Counted from the stretch's first letter, positions 1 to 9,740 are shown. The stretch: DNA of 64,000 nt from Pelagibaculum spongiae (GCF_003097315.1 NZ_QDDL01000002.1:310001-374000), one strand, 5' to 3'. A program made the numbers and translations. Notes: a model not told the origin generated them from the letters alone.

Positions 1-339
1 ATCGACAAGCTGAGTTTGTGAATCGCTATAACGGTAATTAATCACTTGCTCGCCAGAATTTTCAGTTGAAAAATAACTAAACCTGCCATTAGAAGCATCT
101 AGCAGAGTAAATTCAGCAGGTGCGTTTATAACAGAAAAAATATAAGGCTGATTGCCCGCGATAGCACCTGGCAAAGTGCTGTGAAATGTTTGACCAATTG
201 AAACAGAAAAGTCATCAGCAGGCGTGCTTGATGAACCAGAACTGCCACCACAAGCATTAATCAAAAAAGTAATAACTAAAACAATAGATAATTTGGTATT
301 TTTTTTAATTTGATAATAAATATTATTAAGCCGCTGCAC
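1..339 (-). CDS. Putative lipoprotein, N-terminal part (gene cut by window edge)
   Basis: Only the first 113 codons are visible; the frame is open to the left edge. I read it from a GTG at 337-339 with AGGAG five bases upstream. The product has a basic N-terminus, a hydrophobic stretch and a lipobox ending INAC with Cys at residue 30. A Gly/Ser-rich linker (GGSSGSSSTP) follows, as is usual after the acylated Cys of an envelope lipoprotein. The remainder looks beta-rich and may be the start of an Ig- or cadherin-like repeat, but no family is recognised. It lies downstream of queG on the same strand. The predicted lipoprotein nature is fairly safe; the function is unknown. Confidence 0.6.
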   Translation of the reverse strand, partial: MQRLNNIYYQIKKNTKLSIVLVITFLINACGGSSGSSSTPADDFSVSIGQTFHSTLPGAIAGNQPYIFSVINAPAEFTLLDASNGRFSYFSTENSGEQVINYRYSDSQTQLVD

Positions 340-392
340 TGTCACTCCTGACAAACTTCTCAAAGTAATCAGCAGTTCATCGCTGATTAGAT

Positions 393-1571
393 TTACGAAA
401 CCTGCTGCAGCGCCCATTGAATATGTTCGTTCACTACAGCAGTACTATTTATTTCAGCTTCTTTAAGCGCTGAAATAATCTGTGGTTGCTGTTGAATGTC
501 TTTCGCCAACGCATTACCCAGTGCAATTGCCAAATTCCGCTGCCAGCGTTCAAAACCAGCACGACGAATCGGTGAGCCTTCGGTATTTTTCAGAAACTGT
601 GCTTCGTCCCATTGGAACAATTCCAGTAACTGAGCGTTGTCGAGTTTTTGCCTTGGCTGGAAGTCATCTTCAACAGACAATTTAGCGAAGCGATTCCAAG
701 GACAAACTAACTGACAATCATCACAACCATAGATTCGATTTCCCATCATTGAGCGTAGCTCAACTGGGATGGATCCAGGGTGCTCAATTGTCAAATATGA
801 GATACATCTTCGTGCATCTAGTTGATAAGGTCCTGTTATCGCTTGGGTCGGACAAATATCAATGCACGCAGAACATTTGCCGCAGTGGCCTTTAACTGGT
901 TGCTCAGTCGCCAATGGCAAATTAATAAATAACTCAGCAAGGAAAAACCACGAACCATGCTTTCGATTGAGTAATAAAGTGTGCTTACCGATCCAGCCCA
1001 TACCGCCTTGCTCAGCAATTTGCCGCTCCATCACCGGTGCACTATCAACAAATGGCCGGTAAACTAGCTTAAAATCAGCGTTTAATTCAGACAGTTTATT
1101 TTCCAGCTGCTTGCCTAAATTGGTTAAGCGCTTGCGAATCAACTTGTGATAGTCACGGCCCAGTGCATAACGAGAAACATAGGCTTTATCTGGCTGAGAC
1201 AATAATTGAATCGACTGTTTTTCTGGCAAGTAATCCATAGCAAACGAGACTACTCGACAAGTTTCCGGTAGCAATTTAGCAGGCTCGGCTCGCAAGTCGT
1301 GATTACGCGCTAGGTAATCCATTTCCCCGTGCAAGCCTTGATCAACCCATTGTTGAAACTTCTCTGACTCTACTGCTAAATCTGGATTACTCACCACTAC
1401 TTGAGCAAAACCTAATTCGGCAGCTTGCTGCTTTAACCAGCTTTGGATTTCAGATAGTTGTTGTTCGGTAAATGGATTCATTAATTCGGCCTTTGTCTCA
1501 ATCTTTAGTGCGGCTTTTGGCTCAGCTTTAGATTTAATGTGTGGGTGATGATCGGAACCTGCGGCTGTCAT
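393..1571 (-). CDS. queG: Epoxyqueuosine reductase QueG
   Basis: Catalyses the last step of queuosine synthesis, reduction of epoxyqueuosine in the wobble base of GUN-anticodon tRNAs, using cobalamin and two [4Fe-4S] clusters in the cytoplasm. Both ferredoxin-type cysteine sets are visible: CGKCSACIDICP, and CDDCQLVCPWN about 50 residues later. The segment YRPFVDSAPVMER carries the conserved Asp of the family. The C-terminal HEAT-like part (ALGNALA) is present. Start choice: ATG at 1571 has AAAAGG six bases upstream and gives 392 aa. An ATG at 1481 (start MNPFTEQQ) gives 362 aa and is closer to many homologues, so the first 30 residues are uncertain. Divergent from nnr with almost no spacer, as in E. 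coli. Confidence 0.95.
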   Translation of the reverse strand: MTAAGSDHHPHIKSKAEPKAALKIETKAELMNPFTEQQLSEIQSWLKQQAAELGFAQVVVSNPDLAVESEKFQQWVDQGLHGEMDYLARNHDLRAEPAKLLPETCRVVSFAMDYLPEKQSIQLLSQPDKAYVSRYALGRDYHKLIRKRLTNLGKQLENKLSELNADFKLVYRPFVDSAPVMERQIAEQGGMGWIGKHTLLLNRKHGSWFFLAELFINLPLATEQPVKGHCGKCSACIDICPTQAITGPYQLDARRCISYLTIEHPGSIPVELRSMMGNRIYGCDDCQLVCPWNRFAKLSVEDDFQPRQKLDNAQLLELFQWDEAQFLKNTEGSPIRRAGFERWQRNLAIALGNALAKDIQQQPQIISALKEAEINSTAVVNEHIQWALQQVS

Positions 1572-1616
1572 ATACTGCCTTTTCAACTAAATATTTTTAT
1601 GCCTGAGAAGAAACCA

Positions 1617-3140
1617 ATGGCCCAAAACCGATCGACAACTCAGGCGCTCTACCTGAATCATCAGGTCAGAGATATTGATTATACCGCGATTCATCGACTG
1701 CCAGCGCATTTGCGTATCGATGGTTACGCTTTGATGTGCCGGGCCGGGCTGGCAGCTTTCAAGCAATTGCGCCAGCACTGGCCTACCTGCCAATCATTAC
1801 TAGTGTTTACTGGACCGGGTAATAACGGCGGCGATGCTTGGGTGGTTGCAAAACTAGCGCATCAAGCCGGTATCTCAGTCCAAGTGATTTTTATTTCAGC
1901 TCCGACGAGTCAATCCTGCATTCAAGCTGCCGCCGATTATCATGCAGCTGGCGGCACCAGCAAAGCTGTCGATTTTCAAATGCTTGATCAAGATTTGGCA
2001 AAGGCTGATTGTTTAGTTGATGGTTTGTTAGGCAGCGGCTTTTCTGGTGTGCTTCGTGGTGATTATCCACAACTGATTCAGATGATAAATGCTGCGAATA
2101 AACCCTTATTGGCACTCGACATACCTTCCGGGCTAAATGGCGATAACGGCGTAGCATCAGCCAGCACTATTGTTGCCGATCTGACTATTAGCTTTATCGC
2201 CGCGACTTTAGGCTTATTCACTGCCGATGCCAGCCATTTCACTGGAAAAGTGATTGTTGAAGATTTGCAGTTGCCCGCGCAGGCATTCCTTGCTCATGTA
2301 CCAGTTGGCCACTTGCTAGATAGCCAATTACCAAAAAGTCTTATCCAACCGCGTCATGGCAATAGCTATAAAAACCATCACGGCCATTTGTTATTAGCCG
2401 GCGGCAGCCAAAATATGGGCGGTGCAATTTTACTAGCTGCCACCGCAGCAGCTAAAACGGGTGCCGGGCTAGTGAGTAGCTTGGTTAATGATAATTATTG
2501 CCCGGCATTTACTGCAGCGCATCCGGGCATTATGTTCGCTGGCTGGAAATCGGCTGATCTGCAATTAATGTTGAATAAAGCCAACGCATTGGTGATTGGC
2601 CCGGGCATGGGACAAAGCAGCCAAGCGCAGCAATTAGTTTCAGCCTTGATCGACAATGACTTACCTAAAGTGATCGATGCCGACGCCTTAAATTTACTTG
2701 CCAGCCAAGCTGCTCTCACCGACAAATTACAAAAGAATGCACCGCTAGTAATCACTCCGCATCCGGGTGAAGCGGCTAGATTGTTAAATATTTCCACGAT
2801 TGAAGTGCAATCTGATCGGTTATCTGCGGTTAAATTACTACAACAAAAATTCGGCGGCGTTGCGGTTTTAAAAGGTGCTGGCAGTTTAATTTACGATGGC
2901 CAGCAACTATGGTGTTGCCCGTTTGGAAACCCCGGCATGGCGGTTGCTGGTATGGGTGATCTGCTAGCAGGTATCATAGGCAGCTTTTTGGCCCAAGGGC
3001 ATAGCGCACTCAACAGTGCCTGCCTCGGCGTTTTGATTCATGCGCAAGCTGGCGACATCGCCGCAGATGCCGGCCAAATTGGCTTACAAGCCGTAGATTT
3101 ACTGCCCAGTTTAAGAGGATTGGTTAACCCGACATGTTAG
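1617..3140 (+). CDS. nnr: Bifunctional NAD(P)H-hydrate epimerase / ADP-dependent dehydratase
   Basis: Repairs hydrated NAD(P)H. The N-terminal YjeF_N domain epimerises R- and S-NAD(P)HX, and the C-terminal ribokinase-like domain dehydrates S-NAD(P)HX with ADP. N-terminal motifs: TGPGNNGGDAWVVAKL, DGLLGSGFSG and ALDIPSGLNGDNG. C-terminal motifs: HLLLAGGSQNMGGA, VIGPGMG, VIDADALN, ITPHPGEAARLL and the catalytic loop NPGMAVAGMGDLLAG. The start at 1617 (MAQNRS) has AGAAG six bases upstream and gives 507 aa, close to the E. coli length. An upstream ATG at 1599 lacks a ribosome site. The stop overlaps the start of tsaE by seven bases, which implies one transcript. Confidence 0.95.
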   Translation: MAQNRSTTQALYLNHQVRDIDYTAIHRLPAHLRIDGYALMCRAGLAAFKQLRQHWPTCQSLLVFTGPGNNGGDAWVVAKLAHQAGISVQVIFISAPTSQSCIQAAADYHAAGGTSKAVDFQMLDQDLAKADCLVDGLLGSGFSGVLRGDYPQLIQMINAANKPLLALDIPSGLNGDNGVASASTIVADLTISFIAATLGLFTADASHFTGKVIVEDLQLPAQAFLAHVPVGHLLDSQLPKSLIQPRHGNSYKNHHGHLLLAGGSQNMGGAILLAATAAAKTGAGLVSSLVNDNYCPAFTAAHPGIMFAGWKSADLQLMLNKANALVIGPGMGQSSQAQQLVSALIDNDLPKVIDADALNLLASQAALTDKLQKNAPLVITPHPGEAARLLNISTIEVQSDRLSAVKLLQQKFGGVAVLKGAGSLIYDGQQLWCCPFGNPGMAVAGMGDLLAGIIGSFLAQGHSALNSACLGVLIHAQAGDIAADAGQIGLQAVDLLPSLRGLVNPTC

Positions 3141-3607
3141 CAAGCAAAACATTTCCCCAGCTCGACCAAGGTTCGATGCTACAACTCGCTCAACTGTTAG
3201 CTGAGCAACTGCAGTGGCCGATGGTTATTTTTCTTGAAGGTGATTTAGGCGCGGGTAAAACCACTTTTAGCCGTGGATTAATTCAGTCGCTTGGCCATAA
3301 GGGCAATGTGAAAAGCCCAACTTACACTTTGGTTGAGCCCTATGAAGATTTAATCGCTGGGCCGGTTTATCATTTCGACCTGTATCGATTAGCTGACCCT
3401 GAAGAGTTGGAGTTCATGGGAATTCGCGACTATCTCGATCATGCGGTATGTTTGGTGGAATGGTCAGAACGTGGGCAGGGTATTTTGCCGCAAGCGGATT
3501 TAATTATTCACCTGACCTATGCAGAAAATGGCAACAGTCGCGATCTGACTATCGAAGGCCTTTCAGTTCAAGGCCAACTTATTATTGAAAACTGGCAGGC
3601 AATTTAA
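3134..3607 (+). CDS. tsaE: tRNA threonylcarbamoyladenosine biosynthesis ATPase TsaE
   Basis: P-loop ATPase that works with TsaB and TsaD to place the threonylcarbamoyl group on A37 of ANN-decoding tRNAs. Walker A is GDLGAGKTT at residues 36-44. The family segments SPTYTLVEPY, FDLYRLADPEELEFMG and CLVEWSERG follow in order. The length (157 aa) is normal. The gene overlaps the end of nnr and lies six bases before amiB, so it sits inside a conserved operon (nnr-tsaE-amiB-mutL). Confidence 0.95.
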   Translation: MLASKTFPQLDQGSMLQLAQLLAEQLQWPMVIFLEGDLGAGKTTFSRGLIQSLGHKGNVKSPTYTLVEPYEDLIAGPVYHFDLYRLADPEELEFMGIRDYLDHAVCLVEWSERGQGILPQADLIIHLTYAENGNSRDLTIEGLSVQGQLIIENWQAI

Positions 3608-3613
3608 CTTTTA

Positions 3614-4933
3614 ATGAAGCGTCGCGATATTTTACTTGGCCTGGCCCTACTTCCCCAGTTGATCCAACAAGCAACCGCTAAATCGGTTGCATCAAGCAAT
3701 TTTGCCAAACTCAAAGGGCTTCGTATCTGGAGCGCACCAGATTCGACTCGTTTGGTGTTGGATCTTTCTCGCCCGGTAAAACATCAGGTGTTTCCATTAA
3801 CCAATCCCGATCGTTTGGTCATCGATTTACAAGATTGCCAATGGAGCGCTTCACTTCCCAACCCGGCGAAAAGTTATATCAACCAAATTCGTTTTGGCGT
3901 TCGGCAAAAGCGTGACTTGCGATTGGTGCTCGATTTAAATCAGACAGTTCAGCCAAGAAGCATTGCTTTACGCCCTTCTGGTGAATACGGCCACCGGCTG
4001 TTAATTGAATTGAAAAACGCCGAGAAAAAACAAAAACCACTGACCGCACAACAATATGAACAACCTGGCAAACTTCGTGATGTCGTGGTGGCAATCGATG
4101 CCGGCCATGGTGGCGAAGATCCCGGTGCAATCGGCGGTAAAGGTTCGCGGGAAAAACATGTCACTCTGGCAATTGCCAAAGCTTTAGCCACCGAAATTAA
4201 TCGCCGCAGAGGCATGAAAGCGGTGTTAATTCGTAAAAGTGATTACTACATTCCACTGCGAAAGCGAGTCACATTAGCTCGCAAAGCTCGAGCTGATTTA
4301 TTTATATCGATTCACGCCGATGCATTTAAAGACAAACGCGCCCGCGGCGCTTCAGTATTTGCCCTGTCTCGCAGAGGGGCTTCAAGCGAACAAGCTCGCT
4401 GGTTAGCCAAACAGGAAAACAGCTCTGATTTGATTGGCGGCGTCAGCTTGGACGATAAAGATCAAGTATTGGCTTCGGTATTGCTCGATTTATCACAAAA
4501 TGAATCAATCCGACAAAGTATGGATTTAGCCAGCGGTGTTTTAGGCAAGCTGGGCAGAGTCGGTCGATTGCATAGTAAAAAAGTCGGTCAGGCTGGTTTT
4601 GCTGTTTTAAAATCACCTGATATTCCGTCGATTCTGGTCGAAACCGGTTTTATTACTAACCCAACCGAAGAAAAAAACCTCAATAGCCGTAATCATCGAG
4701 CAAAAATTGCTAAGGCAATTGCCAGCGGCTTTGACCAATATTTGCAGCGCAACCCAATTGCTGGCACCCGTTTAGCAGCACCGACAGCGACTCGCAGTCA
4801 ATATGTAGTGTCTGGTGGTGACACGCTTTCGGGGATTGCGGTTAAATACCGGGTTTCGATCGCTAGCCTGAAACGTCATAATAAGCTTCGCTCAGATCGC
4901 CTGCGAGTTGGCCAGGTACTGAGAATTCCATAA
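3614..4933 (+). CDS. amiB: N-acetylmuramoyl-L-alanine amidase, AMIN + Amidase_3 + LysM (AmiB type)
   Basis: Zinc amidase that cuts the peptide stem from muramic acid during cell separation in the periplasm. The N-terminus MKRRDILLGLALLP has twin arginines before a hydrophobic run, so Tat export is possible, as for E. coli AmiA and AmiC. An AMIN domain spans about residues 30-135. The catalytic Amidase_3 domain starts near 157: zinc ligands His165 (DAGHGG), Glu180 (GSRE) and the His of ISIHADAF, plus the catalytic Glu of LVETGFITNP. A single LysM repeat (GDTLSGIAVKY to RVGQVLRIP) ends the 439-aa protein. LysM plus operon position favours the AmiB name. It is followed by mutL after 39 bases. 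Confidence 0.93.
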   Translation: MKRRDILLGLALLPQLIQQATAKSVASSNFAKLKGLRIWSAPDSTRLVLDLSRPVKHQVFPLTNPDRLVIDLQDCQWSASLPNPAKSYINQIRFGVRQKRDLRLVLDLNQTVQPRSIALRPSGEYGHRLLIELKNAEKKQKPLTAQQYEQPGKLRDVVVAIDAGHGGEDPGAIGGKGSREKHVTLAIAKALATEINRRRGMKAVLIRKSDYYIPLRKRVTLARKARADLFISIHADAFKDKRARGASVFALSRRGASSEQARWLAKQENSSDLIGGVSLDDKDQVLASVLLDLSQNESIRQSMDLASGVLGKLGRVGRLHSKKVGQAGFAVLKSPDIPSILVETGFITNPTEEKNLNSRNHRAKIAKAIASGFDQYLQRNPIAGTRLAAPTATRSQYVVSGGDTLSGIAVKYRVSIASLKRHNKLRSDRLRVGQVLRIP

Positions 4934-4972
4934 TCCAATGCTTCGCCAGCAATAACAGAAAAGTAAATTCCT

Positions 4973-6895
4973 GTGACTGAAACTTCTCGAATTCAAAGAC
5001 TCGGTGCTCGTCTGGCTAACCAGATTGCCGCCGGTGAAGTGGTTGAACGCCCAGCATCTGTGGTTAAAGAGCTGGTAGAAAACAGCTTGGATGCAGGTGC
5101 CAGCCGAGTCGATATTGAAATCGAGCAAGGTGGCATTAAGCTGATCCGGATTCGCGATAACGGCAGCGGCATTCATAAAGACGACTTGGCATTGTCTTTA
5201 TCCCGTCACGCCACCAGTAAAATTGTTTCGCTAGAAGATTTAGAACAAGTAGAAAGCCTCGGCTTTCGTGGTGAGGCCTTAGCTTCAATCAATTCTGTTT
5301 CTCGCATGAAGCTCACTTCACGCACCGAAGCTGACAAAACTGCTTGGGAAGTAGAAGCCGAAGGTCGAGAGATGGAAATCTCAATTAAACCGGCAGCGCA
5401 TCCCAAAGGCACTACTTTAGAAGTTAAAGACTTGTTCTTTAATACGCCCGCTCGGCGTAAATTCCTCAAAAAAGAAAAAACCGAATTCAATCATCTGGAA
5501 GAAGTGGTTAAACGATTGGCGCTCAGTCGTTTTGATATTGCGGTTAATTTAAGTCACAACCGCAAAAATATTTTCTCTCTGCCTGCAGTTAAAAAGCACA
5601 CTGATCAAAATGCCATGGCCGCCAGAATTGGCCGAGTCTGTGGCAGTAAATTCATTCAGGAATCGGTGTATATCGAGCAGCAAGCGCTGGGTTACAAATT
5701 ATCTGGGTGGATGGGTTTGCCGACCTTTTCTCGCAGCCAGGCCGACATGCAATATTTCTACGTTAATGGCCGGATGGTGCGTGACCGAGTCGTGGTTCAC
5801 GCAGTCAAACAGGCGTATCGGGATGTGTTGTACCATGGTCGACATCCGGCGTTTGTTTTGTTTTTTGAGTTGGATCCATCGACGGTTGATGTCAACGCAC
5901 ATCCGACCAAACACGAAGTGCGTTTCCGTGAAAGCCGCAGCGTGCATGACTTTCTGTTTCGCAGTCTGCACAAGGCACTGGCCGCACTGCGGCCGGAAGA
6001 TCAGCCAGAGCCTGCAGCGACCAGCTTTCAGGCGAATACTTCAGGCGAACTAGTCAATCAGCAAACCTTGCCCGAAGAAATCGCTCCAGTGCAAAACAGT
6101 ATGGATTTATCGGCTCGCCGGGCCAGTTTTTCTAGCGGTGCAAGTAGTGGTGTTAGCAGCGGGAGTTTTTCTAAAACTAGCGGCCCTTCTGCATCTCGGG
6201 TTGCTGAAGAAATGCGCAGCTATGGCGCGTTGCATCCACAAGCAGGAAATGCCGCACCGGCGTTCGTTGAGACTGCTCCAGATCCGCTACTCGCTGTTGA
6301 AGCCAGAGATATTCCACCACTCGGTTTTGCAATTGCCCAATTGAAAGGCATTTATATTCTGGCCGAAGATGCCGAAGGTTTGGTGCTAGTCGATATGCAT
6401 GCCGCCCATGAACGCATTACCTATGAACGCATGAAACACGCTTGGCACAGCGAAGGCTTGAAAGTCACCCCAATGCTGGTGCCAATTGAAGTTTCTGTTA
6501 GTGAACGAGAGGCCGCGCTAGCCGAAAGTACTACTGACGAATTGCTACAACTTGGGTTGGAAGTGCAGCGATTGGGGCCTGAATCTTTGGCACTTAGATC
6601 GATTCCTGCTTTATTACGCGGCGCCAATGGCGAGCAGCTATTGCGCGATATTCTTTCTGACTTGTCTGAGCACGGGCAGAGTCAGCGAATTAAAAATAAT
6701 ATTAATGAATTGCTGGGCACCATGGCTTGCCATGGTTCAGTGCGTGCCAATCGCCGCCTGACCATTGATGAAATGAATGCTCTGCTGCGAGATATGGAAG
6801 CCACGGAAAGAAGTGGTCAATGTAATCATGGAAGACCTACCTGGACGCGTTTATCAATGGTAGCGCTGGATAAATTATTCCTTCGAGGGCAGTAG
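4973..6895 (+). CDS. mutL: DNA mismatch repair protein MutL
   Basis: GHKL ATPase that links MutS mismatch recognition to strand incision. The N-terminal ATPase motifs are clear: [20 protein letters not shown] with the catalytic Glu of [17 protein letters not shown], and [12 protein letters not shown] low-complexity Ser/Gly linker occupies about residues 350-420. The C-terminal domain carries [12 protein letters not shown] (residues 474-485), which fits the D(Q/M)HA-x2-E-x4-E metal site of MutL endonucleases. It also has [10 protein letters not shown] and the zinc-type CNHGRP near the end. This suggests intrinsic nicking activity, unlike E. coli MutL with MutH. The start is GTG. The TAG stop lies inside a palindromic element. 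Confidence 0.96.
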   Translation: MTETSRIQRLGARLANQIAAGEVVERPASVVKELVENSLDAGASRVDIEIEQGGIKLIRIRDNGSGIHKDDLALSLSRHATSKIVSLEDLEQVESLGFRGEALASINSVSRMKLTSRTEADKTAWEVEAEGREMEISIKPAAHPKGTTLEVKDLFFNTPARRKFLKKEKTEFNHLEEVVKRLALSRFDIAVNLSHNRKNIFSLPAVKKHTDQNAMAARIGRVCGSKFIQESVYIEQQALGYKLSGWMGLPTFSRSQADMQYFYVNGRMVRDRVVVHAVKQAYRDVLYHGRHPAFVLFFELDPSTVDVNAHPTKHEVRFRESRSVHDFLFRSLHKALAALRPEDQPEPAATSFQANTSGELVNQQTLPEEIAPVQNSMDLSARRASFSSGASSGVSSGSFSKTSGPSASRVAEEMRSYGALHPQAGNAAPAFVETAPDPLLAVEARDIPPLGFAIAQLKGIYILAEDAEGLVLVDMHAAHERITYERMKHAWHSEGLKVTPMLVPIEVSVSEREAALAESTTDELLQLGLEVQRLGPESLALRSIPALLRGANGEQLLRDILSDLSEHGQSQRIKNNINELLGTMACHGSVRANRRLTIDEMNALLRDMEATERSGQCNHGRPTWTRLSMVALDKLFLRGQ

Positions 6896-6921
6896 GTTGG
6901 ATAAGCGCAGCGCCATCCGAC
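6892..6921. repeat. REP-like palindrome spanning the mutL stop codon
   Basis: Arms GTTGGAT (6896-6902) and ATCCGAC (6915-6921) can pair with one wobble, enclosing GCGC-A-GCGC. The wording GGTTGGATAAGCGC followed by AGCGCCATCCGAC resembles dispersed extragenic palindromes found in many gammaproteobacteria. The TAG of mutL (6893-6895) is part of the element. No second copy was noticed in this window. Confidence 0.55.
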
Positions 6922-6989
6922 ATTTTTGTAATTAACGGTGCAGGCGCTTTTCTTGTGCGGCGTTTCTTCTATTTTGAGATGGCGCTGCA

Positions 6990-7076
6990 ATGAGTAAAAC
7001 ATCAACAGTAACACCTGATTTTAGCGGCCAAAAAGCCATGGCCAAGCAACCAAATTTATTCCTTCGGGGACGTTAG
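6990..7076 (+). other. 28-codon ORF with a mutL-tail-like end, before miaA
   Basis: Reads from ATG 6990 to TAG 7074-7076. Its last residues (NLFLRGR) match the end of MutL (KLFLRGQ), and the DNA at 7052-7076 matches about 20 of 24 bases of the mutL 3' end at 6872-6895. The miaA start codon follows after two bases, and the likely miaA ribosome site (CGGGGA) lies inside this ORF. It may be a coupling ORF or a remnant of a duplication. Translation is not shown. Confidence 0.35.
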
Positions 7077-7078
7077 CT

Positions 7079-8020
7079 TTGAGCGAAAAAAAATTACCAC
7101 CGGCGATTTTGCTGATGGGCCCGACTGCCAGCGGTAAAACCGACTTGGCAATCGAGCTGGTAAAAACCATGCCAGCAGAAATTATTAGTGTCGATTCAGC
7201 GATGGTTTATCGCGGAATGGATATCGGTAGCGCCAAGCCTTCTGCAGAAGAATTGGCCGCAGCACCGCATCGATTAATTGATATTTGTGATCCGTCAGAA
7301 CCTTATTCTGCAGCTCAGTTTCGAGAAGATGCTTTAAAAGAAATGGCCGAGATTTCCAGCCGAGGGAAAATCCCGCTATTAGTCGGAGGTACCATGATGT
7401 ACTTCAAAGCGCTAATAGAAGGCTTAGCTGAGCTACCCCAATCAGATCCGGAAATTCGTGATCAATTAAGGAAAGAAGCAGAAGAAAAGGGGTTGCAGGC
7501 ATTGCATTGTGAACTTTCGGTCATAGATCCCGTCTCAGCTGAGAGGATACATCCCAATGATCCACAGCGACTGTTACGTGCTTTGGAAGTGTTTCGAATT
7601 TCGGGACAAACCTTGACGCAACACCAGTCCGTTCAGAAGGAAAATCCGCTACCTTATCGCACCCTCGCGATATCATTGATGCCAGAGTGCCGGGCACAAC
7701 TGCATGAACGTATTGCATTAAGGTTTAACCAGATGTTGGAGCTAGGTCTACTGGATGAAGTTCGCACGTTATACCAACGTGATGATCTACATCCGGAGCT
7801 ACCGTCAATTCGGTCAGTAGGCTATCGCCAGTGCTGGGAACATCTTAACGGTGAATTGGATTATCAGCAGATGATTGAACGAGGTGTGATTGCAACAAGG
7901 CAATTGGCGAAACGCCAACTGACTTGGCTAAGAAACTGGAAGCATCCGCTACACCAAATAACAGCGGGTGACAAAAGCGCAATAAACCAAATCGAGCAGA
8001 TGTTAGAAAAAGCAGAGTGA
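7079..8020 (+). CDS. miaA: tRNA dimethylallyltransferase MiaA
   Basis: Transfers the dimethylallyl group to N6 of A37 in tRNAs that read UNN codons. The P-loop is [12 protein letters not shown], followed by [17 protein letters not shown] and [16 protein letters not shown]. The C-terminal family marks [14 protein letters not shown] and [13 protein letters not shown] are present. At 313 aa the length is standard. The start codon is TTG, with GGGGA eight bases upstream, inside the small ORF that ends at 7076. In E. coli miaA mRNA also carries promoters for hfq, so the same may hold here. Confidence 0.95.
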   Translation: MSEKKLPPAILLMGPTASGKTDLAIELVKTMPAEIISVDSAMVYRGMDIGSAKPSAEELAAAPHRLIDICDPSEPYSAAQFREDALKEMAEISSRGKIPLLVGGTMMYFKALIEGLAELPQSDPEIRDQLRKEAEEKGLQALHCELSVIDPVSAERIHPNDPQRLLRALEVFRISGQTLTQHQSVQKENPLPYRTLAISLMPECRAQLHERIALRFNQMLELGLLDEVRTLYQRDDLHPELPSIRSVGYRQCWEHLNGELDYQQMIERGVIATRQLAKRQLTWLRNWKHPLHQITAGDKSAINQIEQMLEKAE

Positions 8021-8151
8021 TTTGCTTTAGCTAATGGCTGCTACACTGTATGCGAGCCAGGCAGCGGTATTCATTTATCGTTGTTGTTTCACGCCCCGGA
8101 GGGCACGGCGAGCGCCGAAAAAAAAACAATTAGTTTGAGGAGATGGACACC

Positions 8152-8406
8152 ATGTCAAAGGGGCAGTCCTTACAAGACCCTTTCCTGAATGCGCTGCGTA
8201 AAGAGCGTATTCCTGTATCAATTTACCTGGTTAACGGTATTAAGCTGCAAGGTCAGGTTGAGTCTTTCGATCAGTTCGTGATCCTGTTGAAAAATGCTGT
8301 CAGCCAAATGGTTTACAAGCACGCGATATCCACAGTTGTACCCGCTCGAAATGTTCGCATGACCGGTACGACTGATGATGACGAGTTCGATCCTGGCAAT
8401 GCATAA
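8152..8406 (+). CDS. hfq: RNA chaperone Hfq
   Basis: Hexameric Sm-like protein that pairs small RNAs with mRNAs. The Sm1 region ([17 protein letters not shown], then [16 protein letters not shown]) and the Sm2 motif [10 protein letters not shown] are nearly identical to E. coli Hfq. The C-terminal tail is short and acidic ([13 protein letters not shown]), giving 84 aa. The start at 8152 is set by GAGGAG nine bases upstream; an in-frame ATG at 8143 abuts that site and is unlikely to be used. It is followed by hflX after 17 bases. Confidence 0.97.
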   Translation: MSKGQSLQDPFLNALRKERIPVSIYLVNGIKLQGQVESFDQFVILLKNAVSQMVYKHAISTVVPARNVRMTGTTDDDEFDPGNA

Positions 8407-8423
8407 TAACCGGTAGTAGGCCT

Positions 8424-9740
8424 TTGCTATTTTTTGATCGGCCTGCCAGCGGTGAAAAGGCAATACTGGTGCATCTTGATTTTGCACTGGTATCTGACCT
8501 TAAAGATCGCCAGGAATTTGAAGAGCTGGTTATCTCTGCTGGTGCCTGCCCCATGGATGTGGTTGGCGGGCGCCGCAGTGCTCCCCATGCAAAATATTTT
8601 GTTGGCTCAGGCAAGGTGGAAGAAATTCGCAGTGCGGTTTCTGCTCACCAAGCTGAAGTAGTCATCTTCAATCACACCCTCTCTCCTGCCCAAGAACGTA
8701 ACCTTGAATATCACCTCAAGTGCCGCGTTGTTGATCGTACTGGACTGATACTCGACATTTTTGCGCAAAGAGCTCGTACCCATGAAGGTAAACTTCAGGT
8801 CGAGTTAGCTCAGCTTCAACACCTGTCTTCACGACTGGTACGCGGCTGGACTCACCTTGAGCGCCAAAAAGGTGGTATCGGTATGAGAGGTCCTGGTGAG
8901 ACACAGCTGGAAATGGACCGTCGTATGCTTAGCATGCGCGTCAAGGCGATACAGGCCCGCCTAGAAAAAGTGCGTAAACAACGTGCTCAAGGGCGTAAAG
9001 CCCGTAACAAAAATGAAATTGCCACGGTATCTTTGGTGGGTTACACCAATGCGGGCAAATCAACCCTCTTTAATCATCTGACGTCTGCTGATGTTTATGT
9101 AGCCGATCAGTTGTTTGCCACACTCGATCCAACACTTCGCAAATTGGTATTGCCTCACGCAGGTAGTCTGATTCTTGCCGATACGGTTGGATTTGTTCGA
9201 GATTTACCACACGATCTGGTTGCCGCCTTCCGAGCGACTTTGGAAGAAACGCTAGAAGCCAGTTTATTGCTGCAAGTGGTCGATGCTTCGGACGAAAATC
9301 GTCAAGAAACCATTCACGAAGTGGATGAAGTACTCGATTATATTGGTGCTGGCGAACTACCTAAATTATTGGTTTATAACAAGATCGATCTGCTAGATGA
9401 AAAACCAAGAATCGATCGAGATGCAGAAGGCAATCCACAAAGAGTTTGGGTTTCTGCAAAAACCGGGGAAGGATTCGACGAACTCTATCAGGCGATTGCC
9501 GAGCGACTGCAAAGCAATTTAATGCGTTGTGAGATTCTGCTGCCAATTAATGCTGGCCGGTTACGTGCCGAACTTTTTGAGCAAAATGCAGTGATCAATG
9601 AGCGTTACAGCGATCAGGGTGAAGCCATCCTGGAGCTGGAATTACCACAACGAGATGTAGAGCGATTGTTGGCCAATGCAGGCGTTCGCCTGATTGGTAT
9701 TTCTAAAGATTCGCCACTAGAGCTGGTTTCTGCCGAATAA
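8424..9740 (+). CDS. hflX: Ribosome-associated GTPase HflX
   Basis: GTPase that binds the large ribosomal subunit and splits stalled ribosomes under stress. The N-terminal HflX domain includes GGRRSAPHAKYFVGSGKVEE. The coiled linker region has HLERQKGGIGMRGPGETQLE. The G domain has G1 GYTNAGKST (about residues 206-214), the G2 segment FATLDPT, G3 DTVGFV and G4 NKIDL. The length of 438 aa is normal. The start codon is TTG at 8424, with a weak AGTAGG upstream. An inverted repeat surrounds the stop codon. Confidence 0.95.
   Translation: MLFFDRPASGEKAILVHLDFALVSDLKDRQEFEELVISAGACPMDVVGGRRSAPHAKYFVGSGKVEEIRSAVSAHQAEVVIFNHTLSPAQERNLEYHLKCRVVDRTGLILDIFAQRARTHEGKLQVELAQLQHLSSRLVRGWTHLERQKGGIGMRGPGETQLEMDRRMLSMRVKAIQARLEKVRKQRAQGRKARNKNEIATVSLVGYTNAGKSTLFNHLTSADVYVADQLFATLDPTLRKLVLPHAGSLILADTVGFVRDLPHDLVAAFRATLEETLEASLLLQVVDASDENRQETIHEVDEVLDYIGAGELPKLLVYNKIDLLDEKPRIDRDAEGNPQRVWVSAKTGEGFDELYQAIAERLQSNLMRCEILLPINAGRLRAELFEQNAVINERYSDQGEAILELELPQRDVERLLANAGVRLIGISKDSPLELVSAE

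Noticed and set aside
5610-6053. 147-codon ORF inside mutL in another frame
   Set aside because: It lies fully within the conserved mutL coding sequence and its product has no recognisable motif.
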